DNA of 64,000 bases. Origin: Selenobaculum gibii. GTDB taxonomy: Bacteria > Bacillota > Negativicutes > ICN-92133. The stretch covers positions 721,501-785,500 of the forward strand of contig NZ_CP120678.1 in NCBI RefSeq assembly GCF_030273445.1. The letters are read 5' to 3'. The notes below the pieces were generated by a model. It did not search any database. It worked only from the letters and a program-made list of their open reading frames with translations, and was not told where the DNA came from. Shown in pieces: positions 6,831 through 18,700 of this stretch (positions are counted from its first letter, which is position 1; every line of letters begins with the position of its first letter). A program made the translations under genes and the position numbers.

Positions 6831-9692
6831 TTGAGGAAGATGGATAATAAATGGTTATATCAAATCAAAACGAAAAAAAAGCGCCGCTATCAAAATATAG
6901 CAGCGTGCGTAGTTTGTACGTTAGCTTTGGGAGTTGTTACACCAGCTGGGATGGTTTGGGCTGATGAAGCACAGCAGGATATTGAAAAAATATCAAATAC
7001 AGAGAATGAACTGGACGAGTATACGTTAGATACTGTTACTGTTGAAGCAAAACGCCCAGATTGGGAATCAAAATTGTCGCCAGGCACAGTAACTGTGATT
7101 CGTCCTGACGATTACAAAGGTGAGCAGAAAACATTGCCGGAACTCTTGAAAAAAGTTCCGGGAGTACATGTACGTGAAGTAAATGGGAAAGGACAATATA
7201 CAACTGTAACGGTTAGAGGTTCAACAGCAGCGCAGGTTGGGGTTTTTATAGATGGGGTTTTATCAAATTTAGGTGGAGATGCAGCTGTTGATATATCTAC
7301 AATTCCTGTTGATAATGTTGAGCGGATAGAAGTTTATCGAGGCTATATACCAACTCGTTTTGCTGGAACTTTTATGGGTGGTGTTATCAATATAGTAACG
7401 AAGAAACCCACCAAGGCTAATATATCGGCAGAAGTTGGCAAATCCTCTTATGGTGGTACAAGGGCAGCTTTGGAAATAATGAATCCATTAGGTAGTGGTA
7501 GTTTGCTGATTGGAATTAATCATGATGGCAGTGATCAAAATTTTAAATATGAAAATTATGCAGCTGGAAGAAATATATCGGATGTTCAGTTAAGCATAAA
7601 TTCGTTGCAAGAAGACGTTGATGATTTTAATCCGAAAATGATAGATATGTTAACAAGCGGAGGCAAACCGCTTATTTCTATGAGTGATTCAGATAAAGAT
7701 TATTACAAAGCTAATTTTGATGCGTGGATAGAATTTATTAGAAGCACAGGCGATAAAAGCTTAAGTCATGCGATAGAAGATAATGCAAAAAATGTAGCAC
7801 AAAAGTCTTCCATGAGTACTTTTAGACAAACGATGATTGACATGGGGATTAAAGATCAATATATTGCTGCTGGATATCCTGAAACTGGATGGACTAATTG
7901 GTGGGATTTTGCAGGTGAGGATTGGAACTACCATGGTAGTGAAACGGGGATTATAGATGATAATGTTAAGAATCAAATTATTGATACATATGTGCAAAAT
8001 ACAACACCTAAAATTATTGATGAATGGACAACTATTGTTGATCCGGATAAAAGTACGTCATTAGCAAGTTCGAAAGAAGAATTAGAAGCGGCTAAAAAGA
8101 AACTTAAGGCGTTGCAGGATAAAGAAAGATACCGCAGATATAACGATTATAAAAAAGATAGCGCTATGATCAAATGGCAGGATGATAATTTTGTGATTAA
8201 AGGAAGTTGGAACAAAATTCAAAGGCATTTACCTGATAGTTTATGGGGAGATAGTGTTAGCGATGCAGCCACGAATGCATTAGTAGATACAAAAGATATT
8301 TTTTATGCATCAAGTCGTAAACAGGAGCTTGAGAATAGTGAAATTCTTTTACAAAATAGGGCGCAATATAAAAAGTTGGAATGGGGCTGGATGATCGACT
8401 ATCTTCATCAAGATAAAAAATATAGAACGGAACATATGTTAGATTATCCTAATAATTTTAGATGGAATAATATTCCGCTAAGAGAGTGGAGTCATTACCA
8501 ATCTGATAAATATAATGTACAGCTTGATGGGAATTATCAAATTAATGATAATCAGATGTTAGAATATCAATTTAACTTTTCTCATGAAAAGTTAAACATT
8601 AAAGGTTCGTTACTGGATAAAGTTCTTGGTGATGATGTTATAGGAAATATATTAGGACAAACTCGCAATAGATATGAGCAAGATTTATTTAATATGCAGA
8701 TTCAAGATGCGATTACATTGGATAAAGAAGGTACATGTATATTGACTCCAAGTATTCGCTATAATCAATCAAAAATTACAGGCTTTAGTGATGGAAAACG
8801 TTTCCCAGTGAATCAAAGTAATAAATTTCATTGGTTACATCAAGAAGACAGTCAGACGGATGGCAAAGCTACTTGGCAATTAGCGCTGAAAAAAGAATTT
8901 AATGATAGCTTTAGTCTTCGCATGACAGGTGGTACTTATTATAGACTGCTTAATATGTATGAAATTGCCGGTGATGGTGCCGGAATTTTGCCGGCGTCAC
9001 GAGATGGAAGTAGTTCAAGTTTTCCATTGCCGGAAGAAGGGATGCAGTTCGATATTAGTGCTTTGTGGAACGGCAAAACCTTGGGGGCAGATAATAATAC
9101 TACTTTAACTTATTTTTGGCGTGATTCAGATAATATGCTTCAATTAGTGCGTGCAGGTCTTGATTATTGGTCTTATTTTAATGATAGCCGAGCTAAAGTG
9201 CATGGTATTGAGTTAGAAAGCCAATTTAAGTGGAATAAATATTCTTTAGATTTACGCACGACTTACACTAAAGTAAATGCGCAGAAAAAAAATACAGCAG
9301 TTAATTATCCGTATACCGATATATGGATGACTTATCAGCCAGAATGGGAAAGCAGCTTGCGTTTAACTTATACACCGAATAATAAAATATCTATTTTTGG
9401 TGAATTACATTATACAGATGAATATTTTACTAGTACCAGTCGGGATTCTCGTGGTGGCAATTATGCTTATTTGTCGGGGAAACCGGTGAGCTCTTTAACT
9501 GTAATCAATACAGGCGTTAAATGGAAACCAGAGAAGGATTGGCAAATTAATATCGGTTGTAATGACATCTTTAATAAAGGACCTAAACAAAAAATCTATA
9601 GTCCTATTGCCTTTACTGAAGATGGGTATATCAATGCAGAGTTTCCCTTACAAGGAAGAACTTACTATGCAACCGTTAGATATGAATTTTAA
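6831..9692 (+). CDS. TonB-dependent outer-membrane receptor 2, cobalamin-controlled
   Basis: This is a paralogue of receptor 1, with the same architecture: signal peptide (IAACVVCTLALGVVTPAGMVWA), TonB-box-like YTLDTVTVEAKRPDW, plug (GEQKTLPELLKKVPGVHVRE, VTVRGSTAAQVGVFIDGV) and a barrel ending in TVRYEF. It is about 65 residues longer; the added and divergent segment lies at residues roughly 210-440 and is rich in Asp, Lys and Trp, as expected for large extracellular loops. TTG 6831 is chosen because AGGG lies six bases upstream, mirroring ATG 1781 of receptor 1; ATG 6825 and 6840 are alternatives. Codon choice is more AT-rich than in receptor 1 although the plug proteins are almost the same. 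The autotransporter gene follows 23 nt later, so the pair is likely one operon. Confidence 0.92.
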   Translation: MRKMDNKWLYQIKTKKKRRYQNIAACVVCTLALGVVTPAGMVWADEAQQDIEKISNTENELDEYTLDTVTVEAKRPDWESKLSPGTVTVIRPDDYKGEQKTLPELLKKVPGVHVREVNGKGQYTTVTVRGSTAAQVGVFIDGVLSNLGGDAAVDISTIPVDNVERIEVYRGYIPTRFAGTFMGGVINIVTKKPTKANISAEVGKSSYGGTRAALEIMNPLGSGSLLIGINHDGSDQNFKYENYAAGRNISDVQLSINSLQEDVDDFNPKMIDMLTSGGKPLISMSDSDKDYYKANFDAWIEFIRSTGDKSLSHAIEDNAKNVAQKSSMSTFRQTMIDMGIKDQYIAAGYPETGWTNWWDFAGEDWNYHGSETGIIDDNVKNQIIDTYVQNTTPKIIDEWTTIVDPDKSTSLASSKEELEAAKKKLKALQDKERYRRYNDYKKDSAMIKWQDDNFVIKGSWNKIQRHLPDSLWGDSVSDAATNALVDTKDIFYASSRKQELENSEILLQNRAQYKKLEWGWMIDYLHQDKKYRTEHMLDYPNNFRWNNIPLREWSHYQSDKYNVQLDGNYQINDNQMLEYQFNFSHEKLNIKGSLLDKVLGDDVIGNILGQTRNRYEQDLFNMQIQDAITLDKEGTCILTPSIRYNQSKITGFSDGKRFPVNQSNKFHWLHQEDSQTDGKATWQLALKKEFNDSFSLRMTGGTYYRLLNMYEIAGDGAGILPASRDGSSSSFPLPEEGMQFDISALWNGKTLGADNNTTLTYFWRDSDNMLQLVRAGLDYWSYFNDSRAKVHGIELESQFKWNKYSLDLRTTYTKVNAQKKNTAVNYPYTDIWMTYQPEWESSLRLTYTPNNKISIFGELHYTDEYFTSTSRDSRGGNYAYLSGKPVSSLTVINTGVKWKPEKDWQINIGCNDIFNKGPKQKIYSPIAFTEDGYINAEFPLQGRTYYATVRYEF

Positions 9693-9715
9693 ATGAGAGG
9701 AGTGTTTTAGGGTTT

Positions 9716-12700
9716 ATGAAAAAAATAATATCAAGCAAAAAGAAAAATCCTATAGCGAAAAAGAAGTATGCTAGACTTTTAGCAATGGTTTTAGGTGGAT
9801 GCTTAATGACTGGGAATGTTTTTGCTGCAGATTTAGCGGCAGTTGCTTCTTCGGATTACACAAATAGTCAAGTAGGAAAAGTTACAGGATCAAGAGTAAC
9901 TACGCATGTCGATGCGGATCCATCAGCAGGCGTTATTAAAGAGTTAAATGGGGATGCTGGGCTATATGCAATCAATGAAAATGGTGAAAGTAAACTAGTC
10001 TTGAGACAATATACTTACAGCACGACTGAATTAAAACCCAATCGTGTATTGGATGTAAATGGGGATTGGAATAACCCTGATCAGACTGGAGTGATAAAAG
10101 CAGTTGCTAATATGCATGCAGCCGCTTCTAATGGAAAATATTTATTTGCAACAGGATATGATTTAGGTCAAATTGGTGTAGCAGAAATTGCAGGAGGCTC
10201 TTTAAAAGATCAACCGAGTTTAACTGTTAATTTGAAGAATTGCATTAATGACAATTGTAGTGCTGGTTATGGCGCAAAGACTACGGTACATGGTGAAGGT
10301 ATTGCAGTACGTGGGGATAAACTTTACTTAGTTGCAAGTGTTAATTTGGAAGGGGGCTATGACAATTATGACAATGGATATTTATTGCAATTTAATATTA
10401 AAGATAATGGCAGTTTAGAGTTTAATAGTTATACTAGAGTAGGTAAAAATGCAGATCAGGTTCGATTGAGTTTTTATAATGATTCAGTGTTTATCCCGTT
10501 TATTGGTGGGATGCAAAATTATGGGGCAGGTAATGCAGAGTCAAGAATTGATGTCGTCAAAATTTCTAATGGGCAGCTAAATACAACATCCCAGGCTATA
10601 AAAAAACCGGAAAATGTTAAGTGTGATTTTAGAAACCTGAAAATTTTGCCGAATGGGACAGCCTATGTAATGACTTATAATTTAGCTGCGACAGGTAGTG
10701 GAATGGATGCGCATGTTTATAAGACAACTGTATCTAATTTGATGTCAGAAAATCCAAAAAATTGGGAAGAAATTGTTAGTGGTCAGTATGAAGGCTGGTT
10801 TGGTAAGCTGGATGCGGAGTACTATACTAAACGGCTATGGCTGGAAGCCGGCGATAAATTACAGGTATATACTGATGGCAGTACGAAGCCGATTGTTTGG
10901 AATGCGAAAGATTTTTCTACCGATGAGCAATATTCTTTGTTTAACGCAGTTGAAATCATACCTACAGATACTGTAAACGGCGAGCTTGCTCAATTAAAAT
11001 TCATGGCAGATGAAGGATTGACCCAATCGTCACAAACATTGAATAAAAGAGTAAATTTAAATGCAACAAGTAATAGTGGTGACTATAAAAGTAGCATTAC
11101 AGGAACGGCATCCGATGTACAGTATAACGCAGTAACAAATGATAATAGCCATTATCATTTTGATGCGGATAAAACAATAAACTTGGGGCTCGAAAAATCA
11201 GGGGGGAATTTAGATAACAATATATTAGCAGATATCTATGCAAATGATGGCAACGATATTGTAATTGACGCTAGTGCGAATACATTGCAATTGCAAGCTA
11301 AAAACTATATCGGGACTCCGGTAGGGATTTTTGCGGGAAACGGTAAAAATGTAAGTATTGATGCCGGAAAATTAAATATTATTACGAGTGGATATCAAGG
11401 GGGAAATAGTTTAACAAATGCTATTTGGAATGATGCCGGTAAAGATAAAACGAGTACGATTGAAATCAATGCTCCGGTAAATATTTCTATGAGTGACGGT
11501 TTAGGTGGAAATGGAATTGCGATACAAAAAACGGATCGCTGGGGCGAGAAAAGTAATGAAGCAAATGATAGTTCAAAAGTTATCATTCATGGAGATGTAA
11601 GTATTTTAGGTGCAGATAATACGGTGTGGGGAATCCCAATAAACGGTGAAAACGTTTATTCAAGATTTAATAATGCAGGCATTTTAACGGCTGTTGACAA
11701 AAGTGAAGTCGTGATTGATGGGAATGTAGATTTCGCGGTATACGGAAATGGTGTTACGACAAATGCCAAAGATAGTAAGGTTAGTATCAATGGAGGAAAG
11801 ATTGTAGCTCCGTCATCCACGCAATATGGATATTACGCATTATCATCTTATCTTGGTGCAATCAATATGAATACGGGGATAGATGGAAAAACAGTAGGGA
11901 GTAATACGGTAAAACTTGATGGTGATTTATTTGCACTAAATACCGGTACGATAAATCTTGCACTAATAAATAATAATTCTTATTTAAATGGAATCATTGA
12001 TAATGGTGGCACAGCAAATCTATATTTGCAAAATGGTGCTACTTGGTATAATGCAAAACAGAATAATCGCTATGCAGATGATAATGAAGATATAGGTGCA
12101 GGACAGATTAGTCATGTAAGTCGTCTTACAGGTGGAAACACACCACAAAATCGAGGTGTGATTTATCAAAAAGACAGCAACCCGATTACGATCGATAGGT
12201 ATAGCGGAAATACTTTGGCTTGGTATGATCATAATACATCATCGCCAGCTGAAATAATTGGTGGGGCTATTCATATAAAATCGGCAGATTTAGATTCTAC
12301 GATGACTTTATGGACAGGAAATAATGGGATTAATACAGCAGATAGTGCTACAGATAGTGAAAAGGCAACTTTAAATACCGTATTGGATAATCTTGCAAAA
12401 AAACTGGTTTATGAAGGGTATAAAGGTAAGGTTGAAAATAATTTAAAAGGAACAGTTGGTATCGCGGAAGGAATGACATCTTCATCGGCGTTAAAAAGTG
12501 GGGATATCACATTTAGTCAAATAACAGGAGAAGGGAGTTATCAAAGTACAAGTAATCCACCAATACCTACAGAACAGATTACTACATCATTTACTACAAC
12601 TTTGACCGGACTTAAGGATAATGATATCCAATATGTAAATGGCGGCGTGGTTCAAAAAAATGCGACGGGACAAGAGGGATATCGTCTTACGAAAGATAGT

Positions 12701-15700
12701 ACGATTACCGTGAATGATCAGAATGTAACGGCGAGCAATATTGGCTATTATCCGGCAGTCGTTGGAATTTTAGGCAATGGAAATGACATTACCGTTGTTG
12801 CGGATGGGAAATCGCTGGATTTGGATTGTGTAAGCACAACGGGAACCAGTCAGGCAATTGGTGTATATGCGAATAAAAACGTAAATGTACAAGCCAATAA
12901 TTTGAATATTAAAGCGACAGCTCCAGGAAAAACGGCTGCAGGGATTTTTGTCCAAAATGGCGGTCAAGCTGTAATCAATGGAAATGTTGATATGTCAGTC
13001 AAAAACTCTACTGATGGTGATGCGGATGGAATTTATCTTTATAACGGCGGCTCTAAGCTCACAATCAATGGTGACCTTAATATGAAAGGAAACGGTGAAG
13101 GCGATTTAGCCTATGGTGTTTTAGCTGCTGAAAAAGGTGGGTATGGAACAAAGGTATATCAAGCTAAAGGCATTTATATGTACGATAACAGTACTGACGG
13201 TGGGGAAGTAAAGATTACCGGAAAAGCTGATATTGCCGTTAAAGGTACCGGAATCGATATGCGAGGGAGCAAGAACAATAAAATAACGATTGACAGTGGA
13301 AGTATTATCACACCTGAAAGTACGACTGATGAATTTAAAGCGATTGGCATTGCAGCGGGTACATTCAATATGGGAATGACGGATCAAGGAATTGTAAATG
13401 GGAAGGATGTAACTGTCAAAGGGCAAATTTATGCTTTAGAAAAAGGGACGATTAACCTTGGATTAGGTAGTAGTAACTCCTTGTTTGCAGGCGTTGTTAG
13501 TAATACGAACGGTGGCGCTATTAATTTATTTTTAGAAAAGGGTGCTACATGGGAAAATACGCTTAATTCAAAATCAGCTACTTTTAATGGCAGTCATGTC
13601 AATACAGTATCGGGTGGAAAAACAAAACAAAATCAGGGTGTAATTTCTCAAAAAGACAGCAACCCGATTACAATCGATAAGTATAGCGGATATACTACTG
13701 TTTTATATGGGCATGACAAGACAACACCGACCAATATCATTGGTGGAATTTTGACGATAAATAGTGCGTTAGGCGATAGCTTTATCACATTGCGCACGGA
13801 TAATGTAGGATTAAATACTGATTCTGATAAAGCGAATGATAAAAATCTGGTAAGTGAAACGTTAAATGCTTTAGCAAATAAATTGTACTATACTGCCCAT
13901 ACAAATGGAGAAAAAAATCTTAGCGGTATGGTAGAGATTGCTGAAGGGTTAACGGCTGCTTCCGCAAGTAAAAAATCTGGGTCTATAACGTATAAAACAG
14001 ATGGTCAAGGACAATATGAATATACGCAAGCTGTAGATGCACCTAAAACTGATCCTATTACGAAAAGTATGACATTAACTGATGATTATGAAGCTATAGC
14101 CACAGTGGCAAACGCGTATGGTGATAAATATGTAAGTGCATTGTTTAATGGTAGTGAAAGTACATCAAAACAAAATCCAATGGTTATTGATATGGCAGGA
14201 CATAATTTAACGTTGAAATCAGAAAGCCCTGACAAGATTGCAGCTGGTATGTTTGTTAGTGCCAATGATTATATCAATGTAAAAAACAATGATGCTACTA
14301 AAAAATTATCTATCAGTTCGACGATTAATGATACCCGCGGTGCAATGGGGATTCAGTTAGATGGGAATTCTCATTTAGCTATTTCAGGTGCGGTAGATAT
14401 CGATGGCGTATCAACGAATGGGGATAGTGTAACAGGAATTCATATCCAGGGGCAAAATAGTGATATCAAGATTGATGGTCCATTAACGATGAAAAATATA
14501 ACAGCAAAACGAGAACGAGGGAATGGGATCAATGCTGCGGGAATTCGAGTGACGGGGGACAATTCAACTGTTACGGTAAATGATATCGTTGATATTACTG
14601 GGATAAGAGGAAATGGTCTTAATACTGTTGGCGCAGATTCATCAATTTCCGTTAAGGGTGGAACGATTACTGCGGCAGAGGATGCTGATAAATCAAAACT
14701 GTTTTATGCAATTCGCGTAGATAAAGGTACTGTTAGCGTGAATATGAACGGTCAAAATGCCGGAAATACAACGACTAAAATAAATGGTGATGTCTTTGTC
14801 AACAAAGAATACGGTAAAAGAGTAGTAGAATACAGTGGTGGAGAACTTGTTGATTTTACGAAGAACGGTAATCTAAATTTAGCACTTACTGATAACCAAT
14901 CTTTTTGGACAGGTGTTGCAGGGTATTCTATTGATAAAAGTGATTATGGTACTGGCGGATTTACTGCACATGATGCAGGAGATTTCAACTTATACCTTCA
15001 AAATGGCGCTACATGGACAAATCAGCAACAATCAAGTGTTAAACAACAAACAAACAATGAGGCTACTTTCAGTGGTAGTAAGGTAACAAAGTTAACGGGC
15101 GGTACTGATAAAGATCATGCAGGTTTGATATTCCAAAAAGATAATCGTGATATTACGGTTGACAATTATAGCGGTAATATGAAAGTCTTTTATGAACATG
15201 AGTTGAGTACGCCGACAACGATGATTGGTGGGAACATAAAAATTAATCATGCAGCAACGGATAGTGGAATTATTTTTAGTACCGATAATGCAGGAGTAAC
15301 GAATGAAAATAGTAACGCAGTATTAAATGCATTGGCGAATAAGCTATATTATAACGCATATATAAGCGGAGAAAGAAATCTTATTGGTCAAGCTGAAATC
15401 ACGGAAGGGCTTACTTCATCGGCAAAAGCACTCAAGTTAGTTGATATGACATTTAACGAAACGACGGGGCAAGGGGAATATAAAGTACCTGTGATTCCTG
15501 ATAATCAGACTGAAACAGAATTTACGAGGGCGATTACCGGAAATAAAGAAACAAATAGCGAATATGTGGATAGTGGTGTTTTAAAAGAAAACGGAACGTA
15601 TAGTTTTACTAAAGATACAACAATCAATGCGGAGAAAAACCTCATTGCTGCCGGAGCTTGGATGCCTAAGATTAGTTCGGCAATATCCGGAAGTACTGAA

Positions 15701-18700
15701 GCTACATCAGTGCTACTTGACATGAATAATAAAGATTTAATAATTAATGCAACTACTGATACACATACGACGGGGATAACGGCAATTGGCGATGGAAAAG
15801 TAGAAATTGATCATGCCGGTAAAATAACAATAAATACCGAAAGTACGGGTGGTGGGCAGACTGCTGCATTATATACCAATGGCGGTGGTCATATAGTCAT
15901 ACATAATGGGGGAGAAAACCTAGAAGATAAAGTATTGACGGTAAGAGCAAATACTACAAGTATCGCGAACGGTGCAGTAATTAAATCTATGAATGGAGTC
16001 GGCGGCAAAGAATCAAGTATTATTATTGATGGGCTTGTAGATGTAGTGGCAGACGGTAATGGTGATGCGAAAAATGGAAAAGGGGCAAATGAAGGCATCA
16101 GTGCAGTTGCATCGACGATTGAAATTGGTGGAGGTAGTATCAAAGCCGTTAACGGTGCTTGGTGTGCAATTCGTGCTTATGGAGAATTTGTTTCGAATAA
16201 TTACGGCACTGTAAACATCAATGTAGCGAAAGATGAACAGGGAAATATCATTGGAGCAGGCAAGAACAAGACTACGATTGAAGGTGCGATTGTAACAAAT
16301 GGTGGAATGGGAACGAAAGGTAGAGTGAGCATTGGATTAAGTACGCCAGACTCCTATTGGAAAGGTGATTACACAGATGTAACGGGATATGGTGTAACAC
16401 AGGGACAGTTGGGGAATGTGAATTTGTTTATGACCAATGGTGCAAACTGGACAGGATATACGAAAGGAACGATGAATGTTGATATGTCTAGCGGAGCAAC
16501 TTGGGAAGGATATAACGTTGGTGATAACTTCAATTTAAGTCTAAGCGATCAAGCTATTTGGAAAAATAATAATAAGACAGAAAATCCTAGCAAAGTCCAA
16601 TATTTAACTGGTGCTAAAGACAAAAATAAGATTGGCTATATTCAAATGACACAAGATGCTACGGCTAATTTGGTAATAGATAATTATAGTGGAAATACCT
16701 TAGCTTGGTATGATCATAATACAGCATCTCCGACAGAGCTAATTGGTGGTTCGATTACTGTAAAATCGGCAGCACCTGATTCGACAATGACGTTGTGGAC
16801 AGGAAACAACGGTGTTAATACAGCAACGAGTGCAACCGATGCAGAAAAAGAAACGCTGAATACAGTATTAGATAATTTGGCAAAGAAATTAATTTATACG
16901 GGCTATATAGGCAAAGCAGAAGAAAATTTGAAAGGGTATGTCGGTATTGCAGAAGGCATGACTTCATCTTCGGCGATAAAGAATAGTGAAATTAAATTCA
17001 GTAAAACAACCGGTGAGGGAAGTTATGAACATCAAATTACGCCACCGACTCCGCCTATTCCACCGGTAATACCAAGTGAATTTAATACGCCAATTGGGAA
17101 GGATAACGCTAATGATGAGTACAAGGATGTAATGGATGATACCGGAAGGACATATACGTTTACGAAAGATACTAAAGTCGATGTTGACGATACTAAACAA
17201 GTGGCTGACGGTGTTACTGCAGCAGTATATAGTAATAATAAAGACACTATAATTAATGCTGAAGGTAAAAATATTGTATTAGATGCGAATGGAACAGCAA
17301 ATAAATCTTATGGTATAGCTGCTACGGCTGAAAATAGCAATATAAATGTAAATGCGAGCAACGTGACAATTCATACATCCGGTAGCAATGAAAGTAGTGG
17401 GATCTATAGCGACCAGGGAAATGTAAGTATCATAAATAATATTTCAGTTCATGCGAAAAATGGGAATGGAATTTTAGCAAAGGATAATGGGAAAGTTACA
17501 ATTAATGGTGATGCTGATATTACTGTAGATGAAAATAATGCACAAGCAGTTTGGGCTTCTGCCGGCACGGTTGAAATAAAAGGTGATACCACGATTAATG
17601 CAGTTAATAAAACAGCACTGCTAGCCGAGGCAGGTGGTCAAATAAAACTTGATACAACGAATAAACGTGTGAATATCACAGGCGACATTGAAAATCATGG
17701 TGGAAGTATAGCGATTGTTCCAGGGGAAGATTCTGTAATTAAAGGCGCGATAAGAAATACAAGTGGTAATGTAGAAATTAGTTTAGGCAAGGGATCGGTC
17801 TTAGAAGGTGGCATTGAAACCGGATCTACTCAGAAAACTTTTTCGATGATGCGTAATGTATCAGCAGAGCCAATAACTAAACTTTCTTTAGTAGATGGTG
17901 CAATATGGAGGTTTAATGCAGATAAAGATGCTAATGTAAGTGACCTTGTTGGAGGAAGTAAAGGTCATGAAGGAATCATTGAACAAAAGTCTGCTCATGA
18001 GATTACTGCTCATACCTTTAGTGGTAATATGAATGTAAAATATGCTAGTACATATGCTGATGGAAATTTAATGATTAATGATAATCAGGGTAATTTTGTA
18101 ATTAATGGACTAAAAGCAGGTTCGAGTAATAACAGTATTACGATTTCTACTGATAATAATAATGTAAATGCATTGGATAATACTTCATGGGAAAAAACGT
18201 TAAACAGCTTGGCTAACAAAGTGCAATATAATGGCGTAATTAATGAAGATGGACGAGTAAGTAATTTGACTGGTATGGCAACTGTTAATGAAAGCATTAC
18301 TGCACCATCAGCAAAAGCAGAGATATTATTTAAAAATGGGACTGATAGCAATATAATAGATAAAATTACGTTTAATAATGGTTCAAGTGGAACTATCACT
18401 TATGGTGATTATGAAACTGCGGTGATGAGTGGAGTAAAATCTGCGATGACATCAGCTGCTATGGGATGGCGCACTGAAAATAACAATCTCATGAAACGTA
18501 TGGGGGATTTACGGTTATCATCCGGAGATGTTGGAGCATGGGCACGTATTTATAGAGGAAAATCTAGTAGTGATAAAAATAAAACCGATTATAAAGCAAA
18601 TTATAATACTGTTCAAGTTGGCTACGATAAAGAAGTCGATGGAAATTGGCGTGTTGGTACTGCGATAAGCATTATGGAAGGTGACAGCAGCTATCAATAT

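Noticed and set aside
11030-18415. CRISPR or non-coding satellite array in the repeat-rich region
   Set aside because: The repeats are long, diverged, in frame and protein-level; there are no short identical repeats with unique spacers.
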